Source: Candidatus Bathyarchaeum sp. (GTDB lineage Archaea; Thermoproteota; Bathyarchaeia; Bathyarchaeales; Bathyarchaeaceae). Taken from it: a stretch of DNA of 17,464 bases. A program made the translations under genes and the position numbers. The stretch is taken from positions 1 through 17,464 of the forward strand of contig PIXT01000025.1 of assembly GCA_003096235.1 (NCBI GenBank), given 5' to 3'. This document shows, piece by piece, positions 7,617 to 14,103 of the stretch. Every line of letters begins with the position of its first letter. The stretch's first letter is position 1. The notes under the pieces are model-generated. The model did not search any database. It saw only the letters and a list, made by a program, of their open reading frames with translations, and had not been told where the DNA came from.

Positions 7617-8908
7617 TTTTGTTTTTCCCCTCTTATTGAAACTGCTTTTGCGTGCGCATCAAAGCCCTCCATTTCGGCGAGGGTAACTGCAGTTTCTTTC
7701 AGGTTATTGTAACCTTCTTTGCTGCATTGAAGGAAATTCATTGTTTTAACAAAATCTAGACTTGAAAGCCCAGAATAAATTTTTGCGTAACCTGCCGTAG
7801 GTAACACATGATTAAGTCCAGACGAGTAATCACCAAACGATACTGGCGAGTAACCGCCCAAGAAAACTGCTCCAGCGTTTCGAATCTTGCTGAAAACCTG
7901 ATTGGGAGTTTTTGTTTGAATTTGCAGGTGCTCTGGAGCCATCATGTTTGATAGTTCAATTGCCTCTTTGATGTCTTTGACAGTTACTATTAGCCCTCCT
8001 TTTTCTAGCGAAGATTTTATGATGTCTATTCTTGAGCTTGACTTCATCTGGCGGTATACTTCATCTTTAACTGTTGACGCCAACGTTTCAGATGGGGTTA
8101 AAAGAATAGCCCAAGCCTTTGGGTCGTGTTCTGCTTGGGCAAGAAGATCAGCCGCAACATATGAGGCGTTGGCGGTTTCGTCTGCTATTATTAGGACTTC
8201 GCTGGGTCCAGCTGGAACGTCTATGGCAACGTTCCGGTTTACTTCCAGTTTTGCGGCGGTTACGTAAACGTTTCCGGGTCCCACAATCTTATCCACAGAC
8301 TGTACCGTACCTGTACCGTACGCCATAGCAGCTATAGCCTGAGCCCCGCCAACCCTATAAAACTCGCTCACACCAGCAATGTCCGCCGCAACCAAAAGAG
8401 CAGGATTAACAGCTCCACCAACTCCGGGAGGCGAACACACAACAACCTTTTCAACACCAGCCACCCTTGCGGGGATAGCGCACATAAGCACTGAAGACGG
8501 ATATGCAGCTTTTCCTCCAGGAGCGTAGACACCAACACACGCTAAGGGTCGGATTACTTGCCCGAGCGTTACGCCGTCCACAATTTCCATACTCCACTTG
8601 GCTCTAAGCTGTTTTTTGTGGAAGCCCGCAATATTATCCGCAGCTTTTTGTAAAGCGCTAACCTGCTTTTCGGTCAGCTTCTTGTATGCTTGCTTGATTT
8701 CTTTGTCTGTGACCTTCAGTTTTGTTGAGTCTAAGCGTACCCTGTCAAACTTTTCGGTATAATTCAAAAGAGCCTTGTCGCCCTCTTCCTTAACATCATC
8801 TATTATCGTTCTGACCGTGGAAACAATCGAAGACAAATCAGCTTTTCCCCTGTTCAAAAACCTGTCAAGTCCTTGCTTCTTGAATTCTTTAGAGGATACA
8901 ATTTTCAT
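7613..8908 (-). CDS. hisD: Histidinol dehydrogenase HisD
   Basis: Zinc enzyme performing the last two steps, oxidising histidinol via histidinal to histidine with two NAD+. The 431 residues are full length. Signature segments in order: GPGNVYVTAAK, DVPAGPSEVLI, LLAQAEHDP (zinc-binding Gln and His), MAPEHLQIQ (catalytic Glu-His pair), SSGLNHVLPT (catalytic His) and GFDAHAKAVSIR (C-terminal zinc His). All metal and catalytic residues expected from the E. coli enzyme are there. The ATG overlaps hisG by 4 nt. An AGGAGG lies 12 nt upstream, rather far, so coupling through the ATGA overlap probably matters most. Early placement of hisD after hisG is a common his operon order. Confidence 0.97.
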   Translation of the reverse strand: MKIVSSKEFKKQGLDRFLNRGKADLSSIVSTVRTIIDDVKEEGDKALLNYTEKFDRVRLDSTKLKVTDKEIKQAYKKLTEKQVSALQKAADNIAGFHKKQLRAKWSMEIVDGVTLGQVIRPLACVGVYAPGGKAAYPSSVLMCAIPARVAGVEKVVVCSPPGVGGAVNPALLVAADIAGVSEFYRVGGAQAIAAMAYGTGTVQSVDKIVGPGNVYVTAAKLEVNRNVAIDVPAGPSEVLIIADETANASYVAADLLAQAEHDPKAWAILLTPSETLASTVKDEVYRQMKSSSRIDIIKSSLEKGGLIVTVKDIKEAIELSNMMAPEHLQIQTKTPNQVFSKIRNAGAVFLGGYSPVSFGDYSSGLNHVLPTAGYAKIYSGLSSLDFVKTMNFLQCSKEGYNNLKETAVTLAEMEGFDAHAKAVSIRGEKQK

Positions 8909-9546
8909 CTTGTTAATGCGCCTCCTTGCAGTTTGGCTTGTAGCTCGCTGACTTCTTTTTCAAATGTTCGGTACGCAATTTTGTTGCAGGCTAATCTGCA
9001 TGTCGAATCAAGTATGGTTCCGACTATTCTGAGTTTATTTTTTCGTAACGTTTCACCGCTTGACGTAATATCTACAATCATCTGAGCCAAACCCAGTTTA
9101 GGTGCTAGTTCTGCAGTTCCGCTGACTTCAAGAACTTCCACTTGCTTTCCAAGTCTTTCAAAGTATTTTCGGGTTATGTTCGGGAACTCTGTTGCGACTC
9201 TGGTCAATGTGGGAACGTCGTTTACTGTGTTGATCTGCGATTTTTCGGGCACTGCAACAACAAGAGTTGCCTTTCCGAATTCTAGGTCCAGCAATTCGAG
9301 GACGTTTGCCTCTCTTTCAAGTATTAAATCGTGCCCTGTTACGCCAAGGTCAACAGCGCCGTAGTGCACATAGACAGGTATATCATTGGCTCTGGCAAAT
9401 ATTGCTTCATACCGTGGGTCAGAGGTCTTGGAAACGTAGGTTCTTTTCTCCTCCAGTATCGTTATTCCTGCTCGAGCTAACGCATCCATTGTAGGCTGCT
9501 TGATGCGCCCCTTGTTTGGCACTGCGATACGAATCTTTTTTTTCAT
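8905..9546 (-). CDS. hisG: ATP phosphoribosyltransferase catalytic subunit, short form HisG
   Basis: First committed enzyme: joins ATP and PRPP to phosphoribosyl-ATP. Characteristic segments are RIAVPNKGRI at the N-terminus, VDLGVTGHDLI near residue 65, and the PRPP-loop region with DITSSGETLRKN near residues 164-175. At 213 residues it ends soon after the catalytic two-domain core, so it lacks the roughly 80-residue ACT-like regulatory domain of long HisG. Short HisG is known to need HisZ for activity and for histidine feedback, and the neighbouring upstream gene encodes just such a protein. The two genes overlap by 4 nt (ATGA), suggesting equal production. The GGAGG and GGT runs upstream lie within the hisZ end. 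Confidence 0.96.
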   Translation of the reverse strand: MKKKIRIAVPNKGRIKQPTMDALARAGITILEEKRTYVSKTSDPRYEAIFARANDIPVYVHYGAVDLGVTGHDLILEREANVLELLDLEFGKATLVVAVPEKSQINTVNDVPTLTRVATEFPNITRKYFERLGKQVEVLEVSGTAELAPKLGLAQMIVDITSSGETLRKNKLRIVGTILDSTCRLACNKIAYRTFEKEVSELQAKLQGGALTR

Positions 9547-10823
9547 TTACCTTTGACCTCCAATGTTCTCAGAAACGTTTCGAGGCTTACCTTTTTTGTT
9601 GAACCCAATTTTATGTCGTAAACGGTTACCGGAGCATCGATGGAAGAGTCAACACAAACAACATAATCTGCCTCCATAATCTTTGCGTACTCTATGGTTT
9701 TTTCAAGACTCCTTCTTGTTACTTCCAACGAAGCAATTACTCCTGAGTCACGAAGAAGCTTGACTGTCTGCACTGCAGTGTCTCTGAAGTTGGATGACAC
9801 AACAACTTTGATTTTTTTGTTGCTCGGAATTTCGAAGCCCTGTGCTGTGAGTGCTTGGAGCAGTTTCCCGATTTCTAATGCGAAACCTGTTGAGGGCAGG
9901 TTAAGTTTTCCGAATTTTTCGATGAAGTTGTCGTATCTTCCTCCGCTACCGATTGGCATACCCAAGTTTGGAACTGATGCCTCGAACACCATTCCTGTGT
10001 AGTATTCTATTTTTCGGGTTAAGGAAAAGTCGAAGAAAACCACATCTTGTATCTTATAATCCTTCAATGCATCCTGAAGTTGTATGAGGCTTTCTATCTG
10101 CTTGTTTGCTTCATCATACTTTGAGCCGCTTAAAGACACCGAAGAGACTTCAGTTAATCTTCGGCAGGCAGAAAGCTCAAGGAACGTGTCTGTTAAGGTT
10201 GATGGAAAATTGTTCTTTTCTATGAAATTTTTCAGTCCCACAGAGTCTCGGCATGCTAGTAAACCCTGAACAGCGACTTTTTGTTGCTCATCTAATCCCG
10301 ACGCATCCAATAGGCCTTTGAGAAGGCTGGCGTGACCCAAATCTATTCGTACATCATTCAAGCCAACCTGCCTAAGAGACGATACAAGCAAAGCCAATAT
10401 TTCGGCGTCAGCTTCAGAGGTGTTACAGCCGACAAGCTCAACCCCTGCTTGGCAGAACTCTCGTTCTGTTTTGAGGTATGATTGGCTGTACCTGAAAACA
10501 TTGTTCACGTAGAATAGCCGAATAGGCTCTGGCGTGGACTGCATTCTAGTGGTCACGATTCTTGCGACTGGCGCAGTCATTTCTGCTCTTAGAGCCAAAA
10601 GTTTTCCGTCGAAGTCTTGGAACTTGAACATGGCGTCGACCAGTTCTGATCCTACACCTGTGGATAAGGTTTCGACGAATTCGATTGTTGGCGAGCGGAC
10701 TTCGCTGTAGTTCCACAACTCAAAAGTTTCTTTTAGCTGGTTTTCGATGTAGCGGTATTGTTTGACTTGGTTAGGCAGAACGTCTCGTGTTCCTTTTGGG
10801 GTGTGTAGGCGTGTGAAGGTTAT
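9543..10823 (-). CDS. hisZ: ATP phosphoribosyltransferase regulatory subunit HisZ (histidyl-tRNA synthetase paralogue)
   Basis: A class II histidyl-tRNA synthetase-like protein. Visible are PKGTRDVLP at the N-terminus, motif 1 (WNYSEVRSP), motif 2 (RLFYVNNVFRYSQ), EFCQAGVELVG, RKIEYYTGMVFEAS in place of the synthetase's RGLDYYT, and the glycine-rich GSGGRYDNF. A C-terminal domain like the anticodon-binding domain follows. The altered substrate motif plus linkage to a short HisG favours HisZ over a genuine synthetase; I cannot fully exclude a synthetase. Start problem: homology clearly extends upstream of a TTG at 10718, back to PKGTRD, but the frame to the TGA at 10833-10835 contains no ATG, GTG or TTG there. 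The assigned end uses an ATA one nt after AGGAGG. The ideal spacing (7 nt) falls on TTC at 10815-10817. Translation may use a non-standard start, or one base may be wrong. Confidence 0.85.
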   Translation of the reverse strand: MTFTRLHTPKGTRDVLPNQVKQYRYIENQLKETFELWNYSEVRSPTIEFVETLSTGVGSELVDAMFKFQDFDGKLLALRAEMTAPVARIVTTRMQSTPEPIRLFYVNNVFRYSQSYLKTEREFCQAGVELVGCNTSEADAEILALLVSSLRQVGLNDVRIDLGHASLLKGLLDASGLDEQQKVAVQGLLACRDSVGLKNFIEKNNFPSTLTDTFLELSACRRLTEVSSVSLSGSKYDEANKQIESLIQLQDALKDYKIQDVVFFDFSLTRKIEYYTGMVFEASVPNLGMPIGSGGRYDNFIEKFGKLNLPSTGFALEIGKLLQALTAQGFEIPSNKKIKVVVSSNFRDTAVQTVKLLRDSGVIASLEVTRRSLEKTIEYAKIMEADYVVCVDSSIDAPVTVYDIKLGSTKKVSLETFLRTLEVKGK

Positions 10824-10824
10824 T

Positions 10825-10830
10825 CCTCCT
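10825..10830 (-). promoter_or_regulatory. Strong Shine-Dalgarno AGGAGG of hisZ
   Basis: A perfect six-base AGGAGG on the minus strand. Seven nt downstream, where a start codon is expected, the frame of hisZ reads TTC (Phe), which would need one base change to be TTG. An in-frame ATA lies only one nt downstream. The site fixes where hisZ translation should begin even though no standard codon is there. Confidence 0.7.
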
Positions 10831-10861
10831 GTTCATCTCTTACTTCTCCGTGGGTAATTTG

Positions 10862-10875
10862 TGGGTTGAAACCCA
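10862..10875. promoter_or_regulatory. Perfect palindrome at predicted his transcription start, candidate operator
   Basis: TGGGTTGAAACCCA is a perfect inverted repeat: six-base arms around a two-base centre. It lies about 15-25 nt downstream of the TATA box reading toward hisZ, where the his transcript should start, and outside the promoter region on the regulator side. A dimer bound here would block his initiation while leaving the divergent regulator gene mostly free. As RNA it could also form a small 5' hairpin. Confidence 0.5.
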
Positions 10876-10888
10876 TATTCCGCACATC

Positions 10889-10898
10889 TTATATAAAG
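10889..10898. promoter_or_regulatory. Shared divergent TATA box for the his operon and the AbrB-ACT regulator
   Basis: TTATATAAAG on the plus strand, and CTTTATATAA on the minus strand preceded by GAAAG, which resembles a TFB recognition element. To the right it predicts transcription near 10919, giving a leader of about 12 nt ahead of the regulator ATG at 10931. To the left it predicts a start near 10868, inside the palindrome, 45 nt before hisZ. One near-symmetric box can serve both directions, or two overlapping boxes may be used. Confidence 0.75.
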
Positions 10899-10930
10899 CT
10901 TTCCAGAAGAGATAATGGAGACCACAAAAC

Positions 10931-11338
10931 ATGCGAATGACCGAAATAGTAAGAGTAGACTCCAGAGGAAGAATCACAATGCCCGCATCCATTCGCGAAG
11001 CCATAAGGCTCTCAGAAGGAATGTACGTCATGCTAATAGCAGACCTAGACAAAAAAGAAATGCGGATAGCCCCATTTGCCGACCCAGAAGCAAAACTAGT
11101 CGAACTGAGCATCACATTCTCAGACATCCCAGGCGCTCTCGCAAAAGCGGCAGGCATCCTAGCAGATGAGGGCGTTGACCTATTATCCAGCGAATCCAGA
11201 ACTCTGCGAAGAGGAAAATCGGCTGAATGGGTTGTGGTTGCCGACATTTCAAGATGCAACTGCAAGCTAGAAGAATTAGAGCAGAAAATAGTTACCCAAG
11301 GCACCGCTGAAGAAGCAAAGTTTAGAATTTACACATAA
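10931..11338 (+). CDS. AbrB/SpoVT-type DNA-binding domain fused to ACT domain, putative his regulator
   Basis: A 135-residue two-domain protein. Residues 5-48 (VRVDSRGRITMPASIREAI and onward) form a swapped-hairpin AbrB/SpoVT DNA-binding domain. Residues about 57-130 (ELSITFSDIPGALAKAAGIL through VVVADIS) form an ACT domain, the small-molecule fold that often binds amino acids; IPGALAKAA is the usual ligand-loop and helix-1 segment. AbrB folds bind DNA as dimers. The gene is divergent from the his operon over one promoter region with a palindrome at the his start point. I infer a regulator that senses an amino acid, possibly histidine, and controls the his operon and perhaps itself. Ligand and targets are not shown by the sequence. 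The start at 10931 has GGAG ten nt upstream; a second ATG two codons later is possible. Confidence 0.85.
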   Translation: MRMTEIVRVDSRGRITMPASIREAIRLSEGMYVMLIADLDKKEMRIAPFADPEAKLVELSITFSDIPGALAKAAGILADEGVDLLSSESRTLRRGKSAEWVVVADISRCNCKLEELEQKIVTQGTAEEAKFRIYT

Positions 11339-11345
11339 TATTTTG

Positions 11346-11353
11346 TTATAAAC
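11346..11353 (+). promoter_or_regulatory. Possible TATA box for the DUF998-type membrane protein gene
   Basis: TATAAACC-like sequence (TTATAAAC) just after the AbrB-ACT stop codon. It predicts transcription near 11376, about 12 nt before the ATG at 11388. Only 49 nt separate the two genes, so readthrough from the regulator is equally plausible. Confidence 0.4.
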
Positions 11354-11387
11354 CAATGCCAGATAGCCTTCAAATGAGTAGCTGCAC

Positions 11388-11942
11388 ATGAAAGAGAAAA
11401 ACTATGCACTGTTCGGAGTTTTTGGACCTTTACTGGTTTACGCATCCATAATTGTCTCGCTTGTTCTTTCTCCATGGTTCAGCTGGGAAACCAACGCCCT
11501 AAGCGACCTTGGACATGCAGCCAACAGTGAGGCGGCTTCAGTATTCAATCTTGGATTGTTGCTTGCGGGTTTTTTGCTAATGGTCTACTCGTTAACTGCT
11601 TTCAAAAAACACGCCAAATACAGCAGCACATTCTTGCTGGTTTCAACGTTTTTTGTCCAGTTGCTAGCCGCATTTAATGAAGCGTATGGTTCTCTTCATT
11701 ACACGGTGGCAGTTCCCCACTTTTTAATGCTAAGCGCTACATCAATCATTTACAGTTACGAAAAAAAGTCAGCTTTTGCGATCACCACATTTCTTACAGT
11801 AATGTTCTTGTGGCTACTTTACGCATTAAACATATTCAACATCGGCATTGCGGTTCCAGAAACAGCATCAAAACTTGTCCTCGCATGGATAATGTACTCT
11901 GGCATCAAAATCTACTTTGGCAAAGAATCTAGTACACTGTAA
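11388..11942 (+). CDS. DUF998-like six-helix membrane protein of unknown function
   Basis: A 184-residue integral membrane protein with about six hydrophobic helices: roughly residues 8-28, 50-70, 78-95, 103-120, 128-148 and 158-175. Between helices 1 and 2 it has PWFSWETNALSDLGHAANSEAASVFNLGL, within which SW..NALSDLGH is the hallmark loop of DUF998 family proteins common in archaea. No enzymatic role is established for the family, and I do not propose one. It is transcribed with or after the AbrB-ACT regulator, and its end overlaps the convergent HTH-ACT gene by 14 nt. A link to amino-acid metabolism is not supported by anything in the protein itself. Confidence 0.82.
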   Translation: MKEKNYALFGVFGPLLVYASIIVSLVLSPWFSWETNALSDLGHAANSEAASVFNLGLLLAGFLLMVYSLTAFKKHAKYSSTFLLVSTFFVQLLAAFNEAYGSLHYTVAVPHFLMLSATSIIYSYEKKSAFAITTFLTVMFLWLLYALNIFNIGIAVPETASKLVLAWIMYSGIKIYFGKESSTL

Positions 11943-12441
11943 TGCTTCTGGTTCCGGGGAGTTTTCTTATTTTGCTAATTAGTTCTGAGGGAATTTCTCC
12001 TTCAAGAATCAGGGTTAGCTTAGGGTGCGCACTTATGCTGGGGTCTTCTGCCAGAGCTTGCCTGATACTAAGTCCATTCTCTGACACAATCTTGGTGACG
12101 TCGGCTATGATTCCTGTCTGGGCAGCGTTTTCAGGAACAAAAACAATAACACTTAGATTGAATTCTCGAGCAACCTCCTGCAGTGAACACACTTGTATGA
12201 GGTTCATGTAGATGGTTTTCAGTTCGTTCTTTGAGAGTATTGTTTGGACTGTGCTGTCGACGGCTCGGCGTTCAACACCTACTTCTTTTCCGATTTGTGT
12301 GTGGGGTATCTCGATTCCTCCACTGACGACTTTGCCGTCTGCTCTAACTTGGAATCCTCTTTCAAACAAGAGCTGTGCAACACGTTGTTGGGCTGGAAAA
12401 TCCTTGAAAAAACCTTTGATTTGACTCCACATATGCATCAT
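11929..12441 (-). CDS. HTH and ACT domain regulator of amino-acid metabolism
   Basis: A protein of about 170 residues. The N-terminal part (about residues 12-70) carries a helix-turn-helix in AQQRVAQLLFERGFQV and IPHTQIGKEVGVERRAVDSTVQTIL. The C-terminal part (about 92-170) is an ACT domain starting LSVIVFVPENAAQTGIIADVTKI and ending in RKLPGTRSITVY. This layout matches an archaeal family annotated as predicted regulators of amino-acid metabolism with ACT domain (COG2061-like). It is divergent from trpB2 with a shared TATA region, so it is a candidate regulator of that gene, sensing tryptophan or another amino acid; this is inference. Several starts cluster: TTG 12447, ATG 12441, 12438 and 12432. 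The TATA box implies transcription near 12450, so a nearly leaderless start at 12441 is preferred, and no Shine-Dalgarno is seen. Confidence 0.85.
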   Translation of the reverse strand: MMHMWSQIKGFFKDFPAQQRVAQLLFERGFQVRADGKVVSGGIEIPHTQIGKEVGVERRAVDSTVQTILSKNELKTIYMNLIQVCSLQEVAREFNLSVIVFVPENAAQTGIIADVTKIVSENGLSIRQALAEDPSISAHPKLTLILEGEIPSELISKIRKLPGTRSITVY

Positions 12442-12465
12442 GCTCAAAGTAAACTGTTGTTCGGC

Positions 12466-12481
12466 AAAGCTTATATAAATG
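12466..12481. promoter_or_regulatory. Shared divergent TATA region of trpB2 and the HTH-ACT regulator
   Basis: AAAGCTTATATAAATG on the plus strand contains a TATA box in both directions. Toward trpB2 it gives a start near 12500 and a leader of about 30 nt; CAAAG before it resembles a TFB recognition element. Toward the regulator (minus strand ATTTATATAAG) it predicts a start near 12450, just before its first start codons. The core closely resembles the his promoter, which reads AAAGCTTTATATAA. Confidence 0.7.
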
Positions 12482-12533
12482 CTTCAGGGTAAAAAAAGTT
12501 AATTCTCAAATCCAACAAAGAAAGTGATTATTC

Positions 12534-13925
12534 ATGGCATCCAAAAAGATATTGTTAGACGAAGAAGAAATACCCAAACAATGGTACAACATTTTACCAG
12601 ACCTTCCCAAAGAATTACCGCCCATGATTCATCCTGGCACAAAGGAACCCGTGAAGCTTCCGCCTCCACTGTTTCCACTTGAGTGCCTCAAACAGGAGTA
12701 CAGCATGGAACGGTGGATAGACATACCGGAACCAGTCCGTGAAGCTTACCGAGTTTGGAGACCTAGCCCACTATTCAGGGCAACTGGACTAGAAAAAGCA
12801 CTAAAGACACCAGCAAAAATTTACTACAAATATGAAGGAGTAAGTCCTGCAGGAAGCCACAAAACAAACACTGCGGTTGCCCAAGCATACTACGCTGCAA
12901 AAGAGGGACTAGAACGAGTAACAACCGAAACAGGGGCAGGACAGTGGGGCTCCGCTTTGTCATATAGCGCCCAGCTGTTTGGAATTGACGCCACAGTTTA
13001 CATGGTAAGCGCAAGCTATCACCAGAAGCCCTACAGAAAAAGTATGATAGAAACGTGGGGAGCTGAAGTATTCCCTAGCCCAACGAACAGAACCAAGAGC
13101 GGCAGAGCAGTTTTAGAGTCTGACCCAGACAGCACGGGCAGTCTTGGAATTGCTATCAGTGAAGCTGTAGAAGAAGCTCTTACCGTCGATAACGTGAAGT
13201 ATACTATAGGAAGCGTGGTTAACCATGTTTTGCTTCATCAAACGGTTATTGGTCTTGAAACCCAGAAACAGTTAGCTATGGTGGATGAATATCCTGACCA
13301 GATTATCGGCTGTATAGGTGGAGGAAGCAGTTTCTCAGGACTTTACTGGCCATACTACTATGACAAAGTTAAAGGTAAAGCCGAAAAGGATGCAGAGTTT
13401 ATTGCAGTTGAGTCTTCGGCATGCCCAAAGGTTACAAAGGGATACTACACATACGACCACGGAGACACAGCAAAAATCATACCATTAGTCAAAATGCACA
13501 CTGTAGGTCACACTTTCATACCTGCACCAATCCACGCTGGAGGATTAAGGTACCACGGAATGGCTCCAACTGTTAGTCTGCTAAAAGATGAGGGCGTTAT
13601 TAAATCTCGGGCATACAACCAGCTTGAAGCGTTTGATGCAGCAAAACTGTTCACAAAAACTGAGGGAATAATTCCTGCACCTGAACCTTCTCATGCAATA
13701 AAGGCTACGATCGACGAGGCGTTGAAGTGTAAAGAAACAGGTGAAGAGAAAACAATTCTGTTCCTATTGTGTGGTCACGGGCACTTTGACATGAAAGCTT
13801 ACGACGACTACAACAACGGCAAGATGCTTCCATACGAGTATCCACAAGCGAAAGTCAACGAAGCAATGAAGAAACTCAAGCAGCTTTATCCATGGCTCAA
13901 CGACGAACTAGGCAACATCGCATAA
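12534..13925 (+). CDS. trpB: Tryptophan synthase beta chain, TrpB2 type
   Basis: A 463-residue PLP enzyme of the long TrpB2 class, distinct from the roughly 400-residue TrpB1 that pairs with TrpA. Key features: the long N-terminal extension, the PLP lysine K110 in [10 protein letters not shown], the catalytic Glu at 132 in [11 protein letters not shown], the glycine-rich phosphate loop [11 protein letters not shown] near residue 262, PEPSHAI near residue 383, and CGHGHFDM near the C-terminus. It condenses indole with L-serine to tryptophan. TrpB2 proteins generally do not form a stable complex with TrpA and may serve indole salvage or, in lineages with only TrpB2, the main pathway. No other trp gene is in the window. 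It is divergent from the HTH-ACT regulator and followed by a terminator, so it appears to be transcribed alone. Confidence 0.95.
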   Translation: MASKKILLDEEEIPKQWYNILPDLPKELPPMIHPGTKEPVKLPPPLFPLECLKQEYSMERWIDIPEPVREAYRVWRPSPLFRATGLEKALKTPAKIYYKYEGVSPAGSHKTNTAVAQAYYAAKEGLERVTTETGAGQWGSALSYSAQLFGIDATVYMVSASYHQKPYRKSMIETWGAEVFPSPTNRTKSGRAVLESDPDSTGSLGIAISEAVEEALTVDNVKYTIGSVVNHVLLHQTVIGLETQKQLAMVDEYPDQIIGCIGGGSSFSGLYWPYYYDKVKGKAEKDAEFIAVESSACPKVTKGYYTYDHGDTAKIIPLVKMHTVGHTFIPAPIHAGGLRYHGMAPTVSLLKDEGVIKSRAYNQLEAFDAAKLFTKTEGIIPAPEPSHAIKATIDEALKCKETGEEKTILFLLCGHGHFDMKAYDDYNNGKMLPYEYPQAKVNEAMKKLKQLYPWLNDELGNIA

Positions 13926-13944
13926 AACAAAAACCAACCAACAC

Positions 13945-13965
13945 TCTCCCTTTCTTATTTTTTTT
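13945..13965 (+). terminator. Pyrimidine/U-tract terminator after trpB2
   Basis: About 20 nt after the trpB2 stop codon comes a pyrimidine-rich stretch ending in eight consecutive T residues at 13958-13965. U-tracts of this kind terminate archaeal RNA polymerase without needing a hairpin. Confidence 0.6.
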
Positions 13966-14066
13966 AAAATTTAAGTTGCAGTTTTTAGGGCACCAATTCA
14001 GGCTTGACAATTATTTGGTTCTAACAGTAGAGGTAGAAACAGCTATAGAGAAGCTCTGCAAATGGT

Positions 14067-14075
14067 TAATAAACC
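14067..14075 (+). promoter_or_regulatory. Possible TATA box for the zinc-ribbon RDD gene
   Basis: TTAATAAAC lies about 30 nt before the proposed GTG start at 14104. The implied transcription start, near 14096-14100, would leave almost no leader. The rest of the 178-nt gap after trpB2 shows only the terminator. Confidence 0.4.
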
Positions 14076-14103
14076 AAAAATGAGACCATAATCTAAAAGG
14101 TGG

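Noticed and set aside
9543..10718. Starting hisZ at the TTG at 10718
   Set aside because: This would remove PKGTRDVLP and the first helix, which are conserved family features and clearly encoded upstream, and no ribosome-binding site precedes the TTG.
10793..10836. A possible histidine leader peptide (attenuator) beginning at the ATG at 10836
   Set aside because: The 21-residue frame has only two His codons and no attenuator-like hairpin with a T-run. Coupled attenuation of this type is not expected in an archaeon.
10840..11304. A 154-codon minus-strand frame over the AbrB-ACT gene
   Set aside because: It is antisense to a gene with clear domain homology, has Ser-rich shadow-like composition and would cross the divergent promoter.
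13892..14083. A 63-codon plus-strand frame overlapping the end of trpB2
   Set aside because: It runs out of frame through the trpB2 end and the terminator T-tract, with no recognisable domain.
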